Assembly: GCF_026847645.1 (NCBI RefSeq)
Contig: NZ_JAPSMC010000010.1
Span: 1 to 64,000 of the forward strand
DNA: 64,000 bases
Reading direction: 5' to 3'
DNA from: Anoxybacillus sp. J5B_2022
GTDB lineage: Bacteria > Bacillota > Bacilli > Bacillales > Anoxybacillaceae
Shown: positions 25,839 through 37,164 of the stretch, in pieces
How the letters are laid out: each line of letters begins with the position of its first letter
Position numbering within the stretch: position 1 is the stretch's first letter
The notes under the pieces: generated by a model
Databases searched by the model: none
The model's input: the letters and a program-made list of their open reading frames with translations, nothing else
What the model was told of the DNA's origin: nothing
Translations under genes and position numbers: made by a program

Positions 25839-26786
25839 ATGAAAGAACAGGCACTTGCTATTTTAGAGATGATCCGGCAATTTGATACGGTCATCATTCA
25901 CCGCCATGTGCGTCCCGATCCGGATGCATACGGTTCACAAGGAGGACTAGCAGAAATTTTAAAAGCTTCGTTTCCGGAGAAAAAGATTTATACTGTCGGG
26001 AAAGAAGAACCAACGCTGCATTTTTTAAGACGGCTAGATCAAATTGACGACGCTGTTTACGAACAGGCGCTCGTCATCGTATGCGATACAGCGAACGAAG
26101 AACGAATTTGCGATGGGCGTTATCGCCTTGGCCAAAAGCTCATTAAAATTGACCATCATCCAAACGAAGATCCGTACGGGGATATCGTATGGGTGGATAC
26201 AAATGCCAGCTCGACAAGCGAAATGATTTATGAGTTTTATTTAGCTGGAAAAGACCAAGGGTTAGTGATGACGAAAGAAGCAGCGCGCCTCATTTACGCC
26301 GGCATTGTTGGCGATACAGGTCGTTTCCTTTTCTCAAGAACAAGCGCTAAAACGTTTCAATATGCAAGCGAGCTTATTCAATACAGCTTCTCGATGACAG
26401 AGTTATACGACCACTTGTATCGTACTCCAGTGAATGTCGCTCATTTAAGCGGGTATGTGCTACAAAACTTCGAACTTTCCGAATCAGGGGTAGCGTTTGT
26501 GAAAATGCCAAAAGCGTTGCTGGTTGAGTATGATGTGACGCCTTCCGAAGCGTCGCAGCTTGTTAGCCTTTTAGGCAATATTGATGGCATTTGCGCATGG
26601 GTATTTTTTATCGAAGAAGAAAAAGAAATTCGTGTTCGTCTTCGTTCAAAAGGAGTTATTGTCAATGAAGTAGCGAAAAAATATCGCGGGGGCGGCCATC
26701 CGTTTGCGGCTGGTGCAACGATTTACTCATGGGACGAAGCGGACCGTGTCATCGCTGATTTAGAAGCGGCGTGTGGCGTGAAATAA
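25839..26786 (+). CDS. nrnA: nanoRNase / pAp phosphatase NrnA
   Basis: Degrades 2-5 nt oligoribonucleotides to mononucleotides and converts 3'-phosphoadenosine 5'-phosphate to AMP. Seen: N-terminal motif HRHVRPDPDAYGSQGG, DHH motif (KIDHHPNEDPYG), second-half DTGRF, and C-terminal DHHA1 motif GGGHPFAAGA. 315 aa, full length. AAAGAGGAG site before ATG. It ends at a bidirectional terminator shared with ytrI. Confidence 0.94.
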   Translation: MKEQALAILEMIRQFDTVIIHRHVRPDPDAYGSQGGLAEILKASFPEKKIYTVGKEEPTLHFLRRLDQIDDAVYEQALVIVCDTANEERICDGRYRLGQKLIKIDHHPNEDPYGDIVWVDTNASSTSEMIYEFYLAGKDQGLVMTKEAARLIYAGIVGDTGRFLFSRTSAKTFQYASELIQYSFSMTELYDHLYRTPVNVAHLSGYVLQNFELSESGVAFVKMPKALLVEYDVTPSEASQLVSLLGNIDGICAWVFFIEEEKEIRVRLRSKGVIVNEVAKKYRGGGHPFAAGATIYSWDEADRVIADLEAACGVK

Positions 26787-26787
26787 C

Positions 26788-26817
26788 AAAAAAGGTGTTC
26801 CGGTTGGAACACCTTTA
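26788..26817. terminator. bidirectional terminator nrnA / ytrI
   Basis: AAAGGTGTTCC-GGTT-GGAACACCTTT hairpin. Confidence 0.85.
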
Positions 26818-27321
26818 CTTATGGACAGGTCTCAATTTCAGTTCAACCGATAAAGTTGTAAATAAAAAAAGTTCTGTAATTTCCAGCCGATACGTTTGCT
26901 CATTCATCGTATACGTTTTATTTTCGATTGCTTTCTTTAACAGCTCTTTACTTTGGTAGACCGTTTCAATATCTTTAGCGATTAAATGCGAAATATCTTC
27001 TTTCACGCTTTCTTCAATATGAAACGTTGTATAAGAATCAAGTTTATATTGGTCGGCATTGGCAAGACGAACACGGATTTCTTGAACAGTGAGCTTCTTT
27101 TTGTTTGCTTTGTTTAGTTCTACGTAATCTTCCTGCCAAATGCGAATATCATTTTTTAAATCGACAATTTGGTCTTGTAATTCTGCAATTCGACGAGTTT
27201 GTCGCTCTTGCAGTGCACCGAATAAATAGAGAAACACGATCCAGCTAATCACCGCACCGATGGCGGCACCAGCGAAAAAACGTTGCCACGCTCGATCTTG
27301 ATAATAAGGCGGAATTCTCAT
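26815..27321 (-). CDS. ytrI: sporulation membrane protein YtrI
   Basis: 168-aa single-pass protein: membrane helix at about residues 14-34 (FFAGAAIGAVISWIVFLYLF), then a coiled coil (RRIAELQDQIVDLKNDI) and a soluble C-terminal region. Matches YtrI, a mother-cell protein involved in sporulation in B. subtilis. Start ATG 27321 overlaps the ytrH stop by 2 nt (ATGA), so translation is coupled. The nine extra codons upstream belong to ytrH. Confidence 0.85.
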   Translation of the reverse strand: MRIPPYYQDRAWQRFFAGAAIGAVISWIVFLYLFGALQERQTRRIAELQDQIVDLKNDIRIWQEDYVELNKANKKKLTVQEIRVRLANADQYKLDSYTTFHIEESVKEDISHLIAKDIETVYQSKELLKKAIENKTYTMNEQTYRLEITELFLFTTLSVELKLRPVHK

Positions 27322-27659
27322 GTGGAAATGTGCTCCTGTGCAAGCCACGTAATGATTGTTACCCCTGTTTGGGCACCACCGATCGCTGTAAGGATGAGAA
27401 AAATTTGTTTCACTAGATCGCGTGTTTCCCCGGAAAATAAGCCACGGTCAACTGTATAAAACGTATCAAACGTCCCTCCGATCGCCGAAACGACCGCCCA
27501 AATTTTTAAATCAAGCGCAAACCGATACATGGAAGTGAGCGGCGGTTGCCCCATTAAAAAGGCCCCGATTCCCCCAATGATCGCTCCACCTAACAGCACC
27601 CCAAGAGCGAGAAAATAACTTTGAACTAATGCCGGGAAAAATGCTAGTTTTATCTCCAT
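27318..27659 (-). CDS. ytrH: sporulation membrane protein YtrH
   Basis: 113-aa protein with about three membrane segments (SYFLALGVLLGGAIIGGIGAF; IWAVVSAIGGTFDTFY; IFLILTAIGGAQTGVTIITWL), matching YtrH; in B. subtilis ytrH is a sigma-E gene and acts together with ytrI in sporulation. ATG 27659 gives the family length; a GTG 24 nt upstream has a poorer ribosome site. Divergent from dnaE. Confidence 0.87.
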   Translation of the reverse strand: MEIKLAFFPALVQSYFLALGVLLGGAIIGGIGAFLMGQPPLTSMYRFALDLKIWAVVSAIGGTFDTFYTVDRGLFSGETRDLVKQIFLILTAIGGAQTGVTIITWLAQEHIST

Positions 27660-27699
27660 CGTTGCCCCATTCCTTTCGTTCACTCATTCTCTTTTTCCA

Positions 27700-27726
27700 T
27701 ATATATGGACAAACGAAACGAAGTAT
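27700..27726 (-). promoter_or_regulatory. candidate sigma-E promoter of ytrHI
   Basis: On the minus strand ATA, a 16-nt gap, then CATATATA resembles the sigma-E -10 CATAYANT. Position about 40 nt before the ytrH start and known sigma-E control in B. subtilis support it. The AT-rich -10 makes chance likely enough to keep confidence low. Confidence 0.4.
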
Positions 27727-27781
27727 GTTTTGCGTTGCAAAAGTTTTGTCGACTATAATAAGGAAAAAGGAGGGAAAGGCA

Positions 27782-30700
27782 TTGGCGTTTGTTCATCTTC
27801 ATGTACGGAGCGGTTACAGTTTATTAAATAGTACAGCAAAAATAAGTGATTTAGTGAAAAAAGCAAGCGAACTTCAATTCGATGCTTTAGCGTTGACGGA
27901 TGAAAACGTGCTGTATGGAGCCATTCCGTTTTATCTAGAGTGCCAAAAATACGGCATTAAGCCGATTATTGGCATGATTGCCCGTGTGAAATTGGAAGGG
28001 GAAGCGGGATATCCGGTTGTGTTATTAGCGAAAAACAACAGCGGCTACCGTCATTTAATGAAAATAAGCAGTGCGATTCAAACGAAAGCGCCGGACGGAA
28101 TTCCGGAGAAATGGCTAAGGCATTACTGCGGTGGACTGATTGCCCTAACACCGGGAAATGACGGACATATTGAAACATTGCTTGCGCAGAACGAATGGGA
28201 GAAAGCAAGAGAAATAGCCGCTATATACCAACAGTTGTTCAACGGCGATTTTTATTTAGCGATCCAACGGCATGGCGTAGAAGAAACGTGGCAACAAGAA
28301 CTCGTTCGCTTAAGCAAGGAAGCAAGCATTCCGCTAGTAGCGACGAATAATGTCCATTATCTCGAAAAAGAAGACGCTTTTGTGCACGACTGCCTTTTAG
28401 CGATTCAACAAGGTGTAAAACTTGATGAGAATGGAAGGAAAAAGTTACGTAGTGACGAATACTATTTAAAACCAACAGAAGAAATAGCTGCTTTGTTTGC
28501 GGATATGCCGGAGGCGATTGCCAACACGGAAAAAATCGCTGCCCAATGTTATATCGACATCCGATTCGGTGAGATGAAGCTGCCGAAGTACCCAGTGCCT
28601 GGCAATGAAAATGCGCACGATTATTTGCGGAAGCTTTGTTTCGAAGGACTGCGGGAGCGAATCCCGTCGCCAGCGCTTGCGTATGTCGAGCGCCTCGAGT
28701 ACGAGCTAGCGATTATTAAGGAAATGAATTTCAGCGACTATTTTTTAATTGTCTGGGATTTTATGAAATTTGCTCGCCAGCAAGGAATGATGACAGGCCC
28801 AGGGCGCGGTTCAGCCGCTGGTTCGCTCGTCGCATATGTTCTTTATATTACCAATGTGGATCCTATCCATTACGGGTTATTGTTTGAGCGGTTTTTAAAT
28901 CCTGAGCGCATTTCGATGCCTGATATCGACATTGACTTTCCGGATGACCGGCGCGATGAAGTTATTCAGTACGTTTCCCATAAGTACGGAGAACAGCATG
29001 TTGCACAAATTATTACGTTCGGTACGTTCGGAGCGAGAGCCGCGCTTCGCGATGTGGCAAGAGTGATGGGGGCGACGGCAGGAGAGGTGGACCTGCTTGT
29101 GAAACATCTCCCGAACAAATTAGGGGTGACGCTGCAAGAAGCATACGAGCAGGTGCCCGCATTTCGCAAGGCGGTGCATGCTTCGGAACGATCGCACAAA
29201 ATTTTTACGACCGCTTTGCGAATCGAAGGACTTCCGCGCCATACGTCTACCCATGCGGCAGGAGTCGTCATTAGCGAACAGCCGCTTTCTGACATCGTTC
29301 CTTTGCAACAAGGGCACGGGGATATTTATTTAACGCAATACGCGATGGACGTACTAGAGCAGCTCGGCTTACTGAAAATGGATTTTCTCGGGTTGCGCAC
29401 ATTAACGTTTATCGGAAATATTCGGAAACTCATTCACGAAAAAACGAAAGAAGTCGTCGATTTAGCAAATATTCCATTAGATGACCAAAAGACGTACGAG
29501 CTGTTAAGCAATGGCGATACGAATGGTATTTTTCAGCTAGAATCGGAAGGAATGAAACAAGTTCTCCGAAAACTAAAGCCGTCGCAATTTGAAGACATTG
29601 TCGCCGTTAACGCGTTATATCGACCAGGGCCGATGGAATTTATTTCAGTATACATTCGCCGCAAACACGGCGAAGAAGCAGTGACGTATTTGCATCCAGA
29701 TCTCGAACCGATTTTACGGCCCACTTACGGCGTGCTCATTTACCAAGAGCAAATTATGCAAATTGCTGCCAAAATGGCGGGTTTTTCATTAGGTCAAGCG
29801 GATTTACTGCGACGAGCGGTCGGAAAAAAGAAAAAAGAGATTCTCGACCAAGAGCGAACTCACTTTGTCAAAGGTTGTATCGAAAAAGGATACAGTGAAG
29901 CGCTTGCCCACGAAGTATACGATGTCATCGTTCGTTTTGCCAACTATGGATTTAACCGGAGCCATGCGGTCGCTTATAGCATGCTTGCCTACCAATTGGC
30001 ATATTTAAAAGCGCATTATCCGTTTTATTTTTACGCGGCACTGCTAACGAGCGTCATTGGCGACGAAGAGAAACTAGCCGACCATATTCAAGAGATGCGC
30101 AAAAAACAAATTCGCCTTCTTCCGCCTTCGATTAATCGCAGCTATTATTCATTTTCCATCGAAGATGAACACATTCGTTTTAGCCTTGCCTGCATTAAAC
30201 ATGTCGGAGCGATGGCGGTAAAAGCGATCGTGGAAGAACGAAAAAAACGGCCGTTTTCCGATTTGTTCGATTTTTGCGTTCGCCTATCGAAAAAAGCAGT
30301 CAATCGAAAAACGATCGAATCGCTTATTTTAGCCGGGTGCTTTGATGAGTTTGGCATCGAGCGGTCGGTGTTGCTCGCTACGATGGATGCTGCGCTTGAG
30401 CATGCAGAATTAATGGGGCCATATGTTGGGGAAGATGGGGATTTGTTCGCGAGCGAGTTCTCTTTTAAGCCAAAATATGCCGAGGCTCCACCATTCACGC
30501 TCGAAGAAAAGCTCGCATACGAAAAAGAACTGCTTGGCGTGTATCTTTCTCCACACCCTATTTCTTCCAAAATAGAGCGTTTGCAAGCAGCAGGGGCGAT
30601 ACATATTGCTGATGCTATGAAAGAAACAAGCGGTCGAACCGTCCGGATCGGGGCTTACATTGTTGGCGAGCGAAAAACGCGAACAAAAAAAGGAGAAGAA

Positions 30701-31105
30701 ATGGCGTTTTTCACCGTTAGCGACGAAAGCGAAGAAATGGAAGCGGTAGCCTTTCCAGAGGCGTATCGCCGCTATCAGCCGCTGTTAAAAACGGGAGAAA
30801 TTGTGCTGCTAGAAGGAAAAATCGAAACGCGTGGAACGAACGTGAAGGTGATCATAAAAAATGTGGTTGCCCTTAGTGAAGAAGTGCTCTTTATCAAAAT
30901 TTGTCCACATCATATCCGTGACGGAAAGCTGGCTCCGTTGAAACAATTTTTGCAACAATACCGTGGACCGATTCCGGTTGTTCTCTACTATGAACAAGAG
31001 CGAAAAACAGTGAAGCTGTCACCGGATTATTATGTGAACGCTTCGAACGAATGTCTAGCACAATTAAAAATGTTGTTGGGAGAGTCGTATGTGGTGTTGC
31101 GGTAA
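27782..31105 (+). CDS. dnaE: DNA polymerase III alpha subunit DnaE
   Basis: C-family replicative polymerase; in Firmicutes DnaE extends primers on the lagging strand beside PolC. Seen: N-terminal PHP domain (FVHLHVRSGYSLL), palm signature GPGRGSAAGSLVAY with catalytic Asp in PDIDIDFPDDRR, a helix-hairpin-helix region, and a C-terminal OB domain (RTVRIGAYIVGERKTRTKKG). TTG 27782 behind AAAGGAGGG gives 1107 aa, the DnaE length. The frame is open to 27629 without support. Confidence 0.96.
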   Translation: MAFVHLHVRSGYSLLNSTAKISDLVKKASELQFDALALTDENVLYGAIPFYLECQKYGIKPIIGMIARVKLEGEAGYPVVLLAKNNSGYRHLMKISSAIQTKAPDGIPEKWLRHYCGGLIALTPGNDGHIETLLAQNEWEKAREIAAIYQQLFNGDFYLAIQRHGVEETWQQELVRLSKEASIPLVATNNVHYLEKEDAFVHDCLLAIQQGVKLDENGRKKLRSDEYYLKPTEEIAALFADMPEAIANTEKIAAQCYIDIRFGEMKLPKYPVPGNENAHDYLRKLCFEGLRERIPSPALAYVERLEYELAIIKEMNFSDYFLIVWDFMKFARQQGMMTGPGRGSAAGSLVAYVLYITNVDPIHYGLLFERFLNPERISMPDIDIDFPDDRRDEVIQYVSHKYGEQHVAQIITFGTFGARAALRDVARVMGATAGEVDLLVKHLPNKLGVTLQEAYEQVPAFRKAVHASERSHKIFTTALRIEGLPRHTSTHAAGVVISEQPLSDIVPLQQGHGDIYLTQYAMDVLEQLGLLKMDFLGLRTLTFIGNIRKLIHEKTKEVVDLANIPLDDQKTYELLSNGDTNGIFQLESEGMKQVLRKLKPSQFEDIVAVNALYRPGPMEFISVYIRRKHGEEAVTYLHPDLEPILRPTYGVLIYQEQIMQIAAKMAGFSLGQADLLRRAVGKKKKEILDQERTHFVKGCIEKGYSEALAHEVYDVIVRFANYGFNRSHAVAYSMLAYQLAYLKAHYPFYFYAALLTSVIGDEEKLADHIQEMRKKQIRLLPPSINRSYYSFSIEDEHIRFSLACIKHVGAMAVKAIVEERKKRPFSDLFDFCVRLSKKAVNRKTIESLILAGCFDEFGIERSVLLATMDAALEHAELMGPYVGEDGDLFASEFSFKPKYAEAPPFTLEEKLAYEKELLGVYLSPHPISSKIERLQAAGAIHIADAMKETSGRTVRIGAYIVGERKTRTKKGEEMAFFTVSDESEEMEAVAFPEAYRRYQPLLKTGEIVLLEGKIETRGTNVKVIIKNVVALSEEVLFIKICPHHIRDGKLAPLKQFLQQYRGPIPVVLYYEQERKTVKLSPDYYVNASNECLAQLKMLLGESYVVLR

Positions 31106-31153
31106 TCTTTTCTTTACTATTTCATTGTTTTATTATATTGTATTAGCGTTAGG

Positions 31154-31164
31154 TGGTCAGACCA
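31154..31164. promoter_or_regulatory. FadR-subfamily operator before the GntR gene
   Basis: TGGTCAGACCA is a perfect palindrome around one central base and fits the TGGTNNNACCA operator type of FadR/PdhR/LldR regulators. It lies 126 nt upstream of a gene for such a regulator and after a weak TTTACT...TATTGT promoter. Confidence 0.6.
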
Positions 31165-31289
31165 GCTTGATTTAGGCATGCTCAAAGGGATGAATTATAC
31201 TATCATTTTTTAGGAAATCCAAGCTTCATAAAGCCGACCAAAAAGCAAAAAATTGTTGTTATTATGTTAAGGTAGGGAAGGCAGCCGGG

Positions 31290-31889
31290 ATGACATCAAA
31301 AGTATACATGGAGATTTTGCAGCAACTTTATCGCATTATTGAAGAAGATGGATTAAGCGCAGGCGATAAAATCCCTTCCGAGCGGGAACTGTCCGAACGG
31401 TTGAAAGCAGGGCGCTCTTCTGTTCGCGAAGCGCTCCGTTCTCTTGAATTTCTTGGAATTATAGAAACGAGAAGAGGCGAAGGAACGTATTTAAAAGAGT
31501 TCGGGGAACATCAACTGATCGGACTGCTCGGGATGTTCATTCTGCAAGAAAAGAAAGCGAAAGAAGATTTAGCAGAAACGAAATGGTTGATAGAAGAAAT
31601 TGGCTTAACGTTAGCTTGCGAACGGCGAACGGAAGTGCATTTAAGAGAGCTACAGATGCTTCTTAAGCAGCCGCTTGACTATGAAACGTTTTTTCACTGG
31701 GTGCTAAAAGCCGGAAATAACTATTTATTAGAGCGAATTTGGCGGGTATTAAACGATTTTTACCAATGGCAGCACGGAACGATCTCCTTACCACACTCTT
31801 TTTATGAGCAAATGCACCAATCGTTAGAAGAGAGCGATCTAGAAAAAATTCGCGCGCTGTTTGCGGAGCACGTAAAACACAGTCGATAA
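31290..31889 (+). CDS. GntR-family (FadR subfamily) transcriptional regulator
   Basis: 199 aa: N-terminal winged helix with the GntR signature (GDKIPSERELSERLKAGRSSVREALRSLEFLGI, residues about 27-60) and a helical C-terminal FCD-like ligand domain that is shorter than usual. It lies 23 nt upstream of accD on the same strand. A FadR-type palindrome precedes it, so it probably controls itself and perhaps the acc genes. Ligand unknown; an organic acid or acyl-CoA is a guess from family and context. B. subtilis has ytsJ (malic enzyme) between dnaE and accD instead. Confidence 0.82.
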   Translation: MTSKVYMEILQQLYRIIEEDGLSAGDKIPSERELSERLKAGRSSVREALRSLEFLGIIETRRGEGTYLKEFGEHQLIGLLGMFILQEKKAKEDLAETKWLIEEIGLTLACERRTEVHLRELQMLLKQPLDYETFFHWVLKAGNNYLLERIWRVLNDFYQWQHGTISLPHSFYEQMHQSLEESDLEKIRALFAEHVKHSR

Positions 31890-31912
31890 ACTAGCAAAGG
31901 AGGAAACGCCTC

Positions 31913-32785
31913 TTGCTTAAAGAGTTGTTTACCAAAAAGAAAAAATATGCTTCGATTCCTTCGGAGCAAATGAAACAAGATGTTCCGGAAGGGATTATGA
32001 CAAAATGCCCGAAATGCAAAAAAATTATGTATACAAAAGAGCTCGTGAAAAATTTACGCGTTTGCATCAGCTGCCATTACCACCATCCGATGCCGTCGCG
32101 TGAACGAATCGCAAGCCTTTTAGACGAGGGGAGTTTCCGTGAATACGATGCGGAGATGATCTCGGAAAATCCGCTTCAGTTTCCGGACTATCTTGAAAAG
32201 CTTGAGGCGGATCGCCGTAAATCGAACCTTAACGAAGCGGTGGTGACAGGCGAAGGAACGTTAAATGGCCATCCGCTTGTGATTGCGGTGATGGATTCTG
32301 CTTTTCGCATGGGAAGCATGGGTTCGGTCGTCGGCGAAAAAATTACGCGTGCGGTTGAAAAAGCGCGGGAATTAGGCGTTCCGTTTCTTATTTTCACCGC
32401 TTCCGGTGGGGCGCGCATGCAAGAAGGGGTGCTAAGTCTCATGCAAATGGCGAAAACGAGCGCAGCGCTGAAATTGTTCAGCGATGAGGGTGGTCTCATC
32501 ATTTCCGTCATGACACATCCAACGACCGGAGGCGTATCGGCAAGCTTTGCATCTCTTGGCGACTACAACTTTGCCGAACCAGGTGCGCTCATCGGCTTTG
32601 CTGGCCGTCGCGTCATTGAACAAACGGTGCGTGAAGAACTTCCGGAAGATTTTCAAACAGCGGAGTTTCTATTAAAACATGGACAACTCGATGCGGTTAT
32701 TCACCGGCACGAGTTAAAAGAAACGTTAACGAACGTATTAGATATCCATCAAGCAAGGGGGGATGGCGGATGGTGGGAGAATTAG
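31913..32785 (+). CDS. accD: acetyl-CoA carboxylase carboxyltransferase subunit beta
   Basis: With AccA transfers carboxyl from carboxybiotin to acetyl-CoA, the first step of fatty-acid synthesis. Seen: zinc ribbon cysteines C32, C35, C51, C54 (CPKC...CISC) and crotonase-type [15 protein letters not shown]. Start TTG 31913 behind AAAGGAGG; 290 aa. Its 3' end overlaps accA by 16 nt, so the two subunits are translationally coupled. Confidence 0.96.
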   Translation: MLKELFTKKKKYASIPSEQMKQDVPEGIMTKCPKCKKIMYTKELVKNLRVCISCHYHHPMPSRERIASLLDEGSFREYDAEMISENPLQFPDYLEKLEADRRKSNLNEAVVTGEGTLNGHPLVIAVMDSAFRMGSMGSVVGEKITRAVEKARELGVPFLIFTASGGARMQEGVLSLMQMAKTSAALKLFSDEGGLIISVMTHPTTGGVSASFASLGDYNFAEPGALIGFAGRRVIEQTVREELPEDFQTAEFLLKHGQLDAVIHRHELKETLTNVLDIHQARGDGGWWEN

Positions 32786-33747
32786 AGTTTGAAAAGCCGC
32801 TCATCGAATTGCGAAAAAAGATTAGTGAATTAAAAGAATTTACGAAAACAGCGGACGTCGATTTATCGGCGGAAATTGAAAAATTAGAGGCGCGATTGGA
32901 AAAGCTAGAAAACGAAACGTACGCGAACTTAACGCCGTGGGATCGCGTACAAATTGCAAGACATCCAAGCCGTCCGACAACGCTCGATTATATTCAGCGG
33001 CTATTTACGAACTTTTTCGAGTGTCACGGTGACCGCTTATTCGGAGATGATGAAGCAATCGTCGGTGGCATTGCGAAATATGATGGGCTTCCTGTGACGG
33101 TCATCGGACATCAGCGCGGAAAAGATACGAAAGAAAACATCCGCCGTAATTTCGGCATGCCGCACCCAGAAGGCTACCGTAAAGCGCTGCGATTGATGAA
33201 GCAGGCGGAAAAATTTCACCGCCCGATCATTTGTTTTATCGACACGAAAGGGGCGTATCCAGGAAAAGCGGCAGAAGAACGCGGTCAAAGCGAAGCAATT
33301 GCCCGCAATTTGTTTGAAATGGCGGGGCTCACTGTTCCGATTGTCTGCATCGTGATCGGCGAAGGAGGCAGCGGTGGTGCGCTCGCGCTTGGCGTAGGGA
33401 ACCATATTCATATGCTCGAAAACTCCACTTATTCCGTCATTTCTCCAGAAGGGGCGGCTGCGATTTTGTGGAAGGACGCTTCGTTAGCGCGACGAGCGGC
33501 GGAAACAATGAAAATTACCGCACCTGATTTAAAAGCGCTTGGCGTCATTGATGAAATTATTCCGGAAGTGCGCGGTGGGGCGCATCGTAATGTTGATGAG
33601 CAGGCAAAAGCGATTGACCATGTATTGAAGCAATCACTAAAAGAGTTGCTAGCATTAGATGGCAACGCACTCGTCGAACAGCGATATCAGAAGTTTAAAC
33701 AGATGGGGAAATTTACGGTTTCTCGCGATTATCTTGGGATAAAATAA
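32770..33747 (+). CDS. accA: acetyl-CoA carboxylase carboxyltransferase subunit alpha
   Basis: Alpha subunit of the carboxyltransferase. Seen: N-terminal helical region, [25 protein letters not shown] and the oxyanion segment [15 protein letters not shown]. 325 aa, full length. ATG 32770 lies within the end of accD behind AAGGGGGG. A hairpin terminator follows, separating it from pfkA. Confidence 0.96.
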   Translation: MVGELEFEKPLIELRKKISELKEFTKTADVDLSAEIEKLEARLEKLENETYANLTPWDRVQIARHPSRPTTLDYIQRLFTNFFECHGDRLFGDDEAIVGGIAKYDGLPVTVIGHQRGKDTKENIRRNFGMPHPEGYRKALRLMKQAEKFHRPIICFIDTKGAYPGKAAEERGQSEAIARNLFEMAGLTVPIVCIVIGEGGSGGALALGVGNHIHMLENSTYSVISPEGAAAILWKDASLARRAAETMKITAPDLKALGVIDEIIPEVRGGAHRNVDEQAKAIDHVLKQSLKELLALDGNALVEQRYQKFKQMGKFTVSRDYLGIK

Positions 33748-33749
33748 TG

Positions 33750-33780
33750 AAGCTGTCTCTTTTTATGAGGCAGCTTTTTC
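33750..33780 (+). terminator. accDA terminator
   Basis: AGCTGTCTC pairs with GAGGCAGCT (one G-T pair), then TTTTTC. Confidence 0.75.
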
Positions 33781-33817
33781 CCTAATCGAATTTCGAAAGA
33801 AAAATAAACATTTTTGA

Positions 33818-34882
<1,065 letters not shown>

Positions 34883-34933
34883 AAAAACATGGTATCGTTA
34901 CCAGAGGACAGATGGAAAGGAAGAATGGAGAAC

Positions 34934-36694
34934 ATGCGGAAAACGAAAATTGTTTGTACGATTGGTCCTGCAAGCGAAAGCGTCGAAAAGCTCGTTGAAT
35001 TAATCGAAGCGGGAATGAACGTAGCGCGCTTAAATTTCTCACACGGTGACTATGTGGAACATGGTCAACGTATTCAAAACATTCGCGAAGCAGCGAAGCG
35101 GACAGGAAAAACAATCGCAATCCTCCTTGATACGAAGGGGCCGGAAATTCGTACCCATAACATGGAAAATGGTGCGATCGAGCTAAAAGAAGGGGCACAA
35201 GTGATTGTCAGCGTGAACGAAGTGCTCGGAACGCCGGAAAAATTTTCGGTTACGTACGAAGGATTAATTGATGATGTGAATCCGGGAGATAAAATCCTCC
35301 TTGATGACGGTTTAATCGGCTTAGAGGTGGTATCTGTCAATCAACAGGCGCGGGAAATCGTCACGAAAGTGTTAAATAGTGGTGTGTTGAAAAATAAAAA
35401 AGGAGTCAACGTACCAGGTGTCCGCGTGAACTTGCCGGGCATTACCGAAAAAGATTGCCAAGATATTTTATTTGGCATTCGGCAAGGCGTTGACTTCATT
35501 GCTGCTTCGTTCGTTCGTCGTGCGTCTGACGTATTAGAAATTCGTGAATTGTTAGAAGCGAACGATGCGCTCGATATTAAAATTATCCCAAAAATTGAAA
35601 ATCAAGAAGGTGTCGACCATATCGACGAAATTTTAGAAGTAGCGGACGGATTGATGGTGGCACGCGGCGATTTAGGGGTTGAAATTCCGGCGGAAGAAGT
35701 GCCGCTCGTGCAAAAAGAGCTCATTAAAAAATGCAATGCGCTCGGTAAACCGGTCATTACCGCAACACAAATGCTTGATTCGATGCAGCGCAATCCGCGT
35801 CCAACGAGAGCGGAAGCAAGCGATGTCGCCAACGCGATTTTTGATGGAACAGATGCGATTATGCTTTCCGGAGAAACAGCAGCGGGACTTTACCCAGTCG
35901 AAGCAGTGAAAACGATGCATCGAATTGCGTTGCGCACCGAACAAGCGCTGCAATACCGTGATTTGTTAGCACAACGCACGAAACAGAGCGGAACAACGAT
36001 TACGGATGCGATCGGCCAATCGGTTGCCCATACGGCGTTAAATCTTGACGTTGCCGCGATTGTTACGCCGACCGTTAGCGGCCAAACGGCGCGCATGATT
36101 TCGAAATACCGTCCGAAAGCGCCGATTGTCGCTGTGACTTCAAGCGATGCCGTATCGCGGAAATTAGCGCTCGTATGGGGCGTTTATCCGCAAGTCGCTC
36201 CGCAAGTGAACACGACCGATGAGATGCTTGATATTGCCGTCGAAGCGGCAGTGAAATCAGGCATTGTGAAACACGGGGATTTAGTTGTCATTACAGCGGG
36301 TGTTCCAGTCGGTGAAACAGGGTCGACGAACTTAATGAAAGTCCATGTGATCGGCGATATGATTGCGAGAGGACAAGGAATTGGCCGCAAATCGGCGTTT
36401 GGCAAAGTTGTCGTCGCGAAAACGGCTGAAGAAGCGCTTCACAAAATGGTAGAAGGCGGTATTCTTGTGACATACAGCACGGATGCGGATATGGTAAAAG
36501 CGTTAGAAAAAGCAGCGGCGATCATTACGGAAGAAGGCGGATTGACAAGCCATGCAGCCGTTGTCGGATTAAGCCTTGGCATCCCGGTCGTTGTCGGCGT
36601 GCAAAATGCGACAACCATTTTAAAAGATGGACAAGAGATCACCGTTGATGCAGGATTTGGCGCGATTTATCAAGGACATGCCAGCGTATTGTAA
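34934..36694 (+). CDS. pyk: pyruvate kinase with C-terminal PEP-utiliser domain
   Basis: Makes pyruvate and ATP from PEP and ADP. Seen: [12 protein letters not shown], catalytic [12 protein letters not shown], and the K+/Mg2+ site region. After the usual end (about residue 475) there is an extra domain with [21 protein letters not shown], the PEP-utilising swivelling histidine motif found in Bacillus/Geobacillus enzymes. ATG 34934 follows AAAGGAAG; 586 aa. Codes for the second half of the pfkA-pyk operon. Confidence 0.96.
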   Translation: MRKTKIVCTIGPASESVEKLVELIEAGMNVARLNFSHGDYVEHGQRIQNIREAAKRTGKTIAILLDTKGPEIRTHNMENGAIELKEGAQVIVSVNEVLGTPEKFSVTYEGLIDDVNPGDKILLDDGLIGLEVVSVNQQAREIVTKVLNSGVLKNKKGVNVPGVRVNLPGITEKDCQDILFGIRQGVDFIAASFVRRASDVLEIRELLEANDALDIKIIPKIENQEGVDHIDEILEVADGLMVARGDLGVEIPAEEVPLVQKELIKKCNALGKPVITATQMLDSMQRNPRPTRAEASDVANAIFDGTDAIMLSGETAAGLYPVEAVKTMHRIALRTEQALQYRDLLAQRTKQSGTTITDAIGQSVAHTALNLDVAAIVTPTVSGQTARMISKYRPKAPIVAVTSSDAVSRKLALVWGVYPQVAPQVNTTDEMLDIAVEAAVKSGIVKHGDLVVITAGVPVGETGSTNLMKVHVIGDMIARGQGIGRKSAFGKVVVAKTAEEALHKMVEGGILVTYSTDADMVKALEKAAAIITEEGGLTSHAAVVGLSLGIPVVVGVQNATTILKDGQEITVDAGFGAIYQGHASVL

Positions 36695-36702
36695 GCTATA
36701 AT

Positions 36703-36738
36703 AAAACAGAGAAGTGTACCTTCTCTGTTTTATTTTTT
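36703..36738 (+). terminator. pfkA-pyk terminator
   Basis: AAAACAGAGAAG and CTTCTCTGTTTT arms around a short loop, then TATTTTTTGG. Confidence 0.85.
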
Positions 36739-36752
36739 GGGAGGGAAGAAGC

Positions 36753-37142
36753 ATGAGGTGGATGGTAGCGTTTTTTATTATTGTCCCAGCATTGGAAATT
36801 GCGCTGTTTGTTCTTTCTGGCCAGCTGATCGGTGTTTGGCCGACTGTTGCTCTCATCGTTTTAACGGGCGTTTTAGGAGCGTGGCTCGCAAAGCGGCAAG
36901 GGGTAGCGGTCATTGAAGCGGCAAAGCGCGATATGATGTATGGTCGCCTTCCAAGCGGTGCTGTGCTGGATGGAGTTTGTGTATTAGCTGGTGGGCTTTT
37001 ATTGTTAACCCCTGGCTTTTTCACGGATATTATCGGTCTTTTTTTGCTGCTTCCGGTGACACGAATGTTTGTTAAACCGTTGATTGCACGCTGGCTAAAG
37101 TCGTTGTTTGAAGCAAACGTGTTTTTCTATACAAAAAAATAA
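36753..37142 (+). CDS. fxsA: FxsA family membrane protein
   Basis: 129-aa protein with hydrophobic helices (FFIIVPALEIALFVL; VWPTVALIVLTGVLGAWLA; AGGLLLLTPGFFTDIIGLFLLLP) and the family motif LLLTPGFFTDIIG. E. coli FxsA influences phage T7 exclusion by F plasmids; the native role is unknown. ATG 36753 behind GGGAGGGAAG; the 13-codon extension to 36714 runs through the pyk terminator. B. subtilis ytzA occupies this place. Confidence 0.88.
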   Translation: MRWMVAFFIIVPALEIALFVLSGQLIGVWPTVALIVLTGVLGAWLAKRQGVAVIEAAKRDMMYGRLPSGAVLDGVCVLAGGLLLLTPGFFTDIIGLFLLLPVTRMFVKPLIARWLKSLFEANVFFYTKK

Positions 37143-37164
37143 GCCCTTCGCGCATGAAGGGCTT
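37131..37164 (-). terminator. ytvI terminator
   Basis: On the minus strand AAGCCCTTC-ATGCGC-GAAGGGCTT followed by ATTTTTTT; it overlaps the 3' end of fxsA. Confidence 0.8.

Noticed and set aside
31106-31289. Possible remnant of a malic enzyme gene (ytsJ) between dnaE and the GntR gene
   Set aside because: The 184-nt gap shows no frame or motif of malic enzyme; it holds only the operator and promoter-like sequence.
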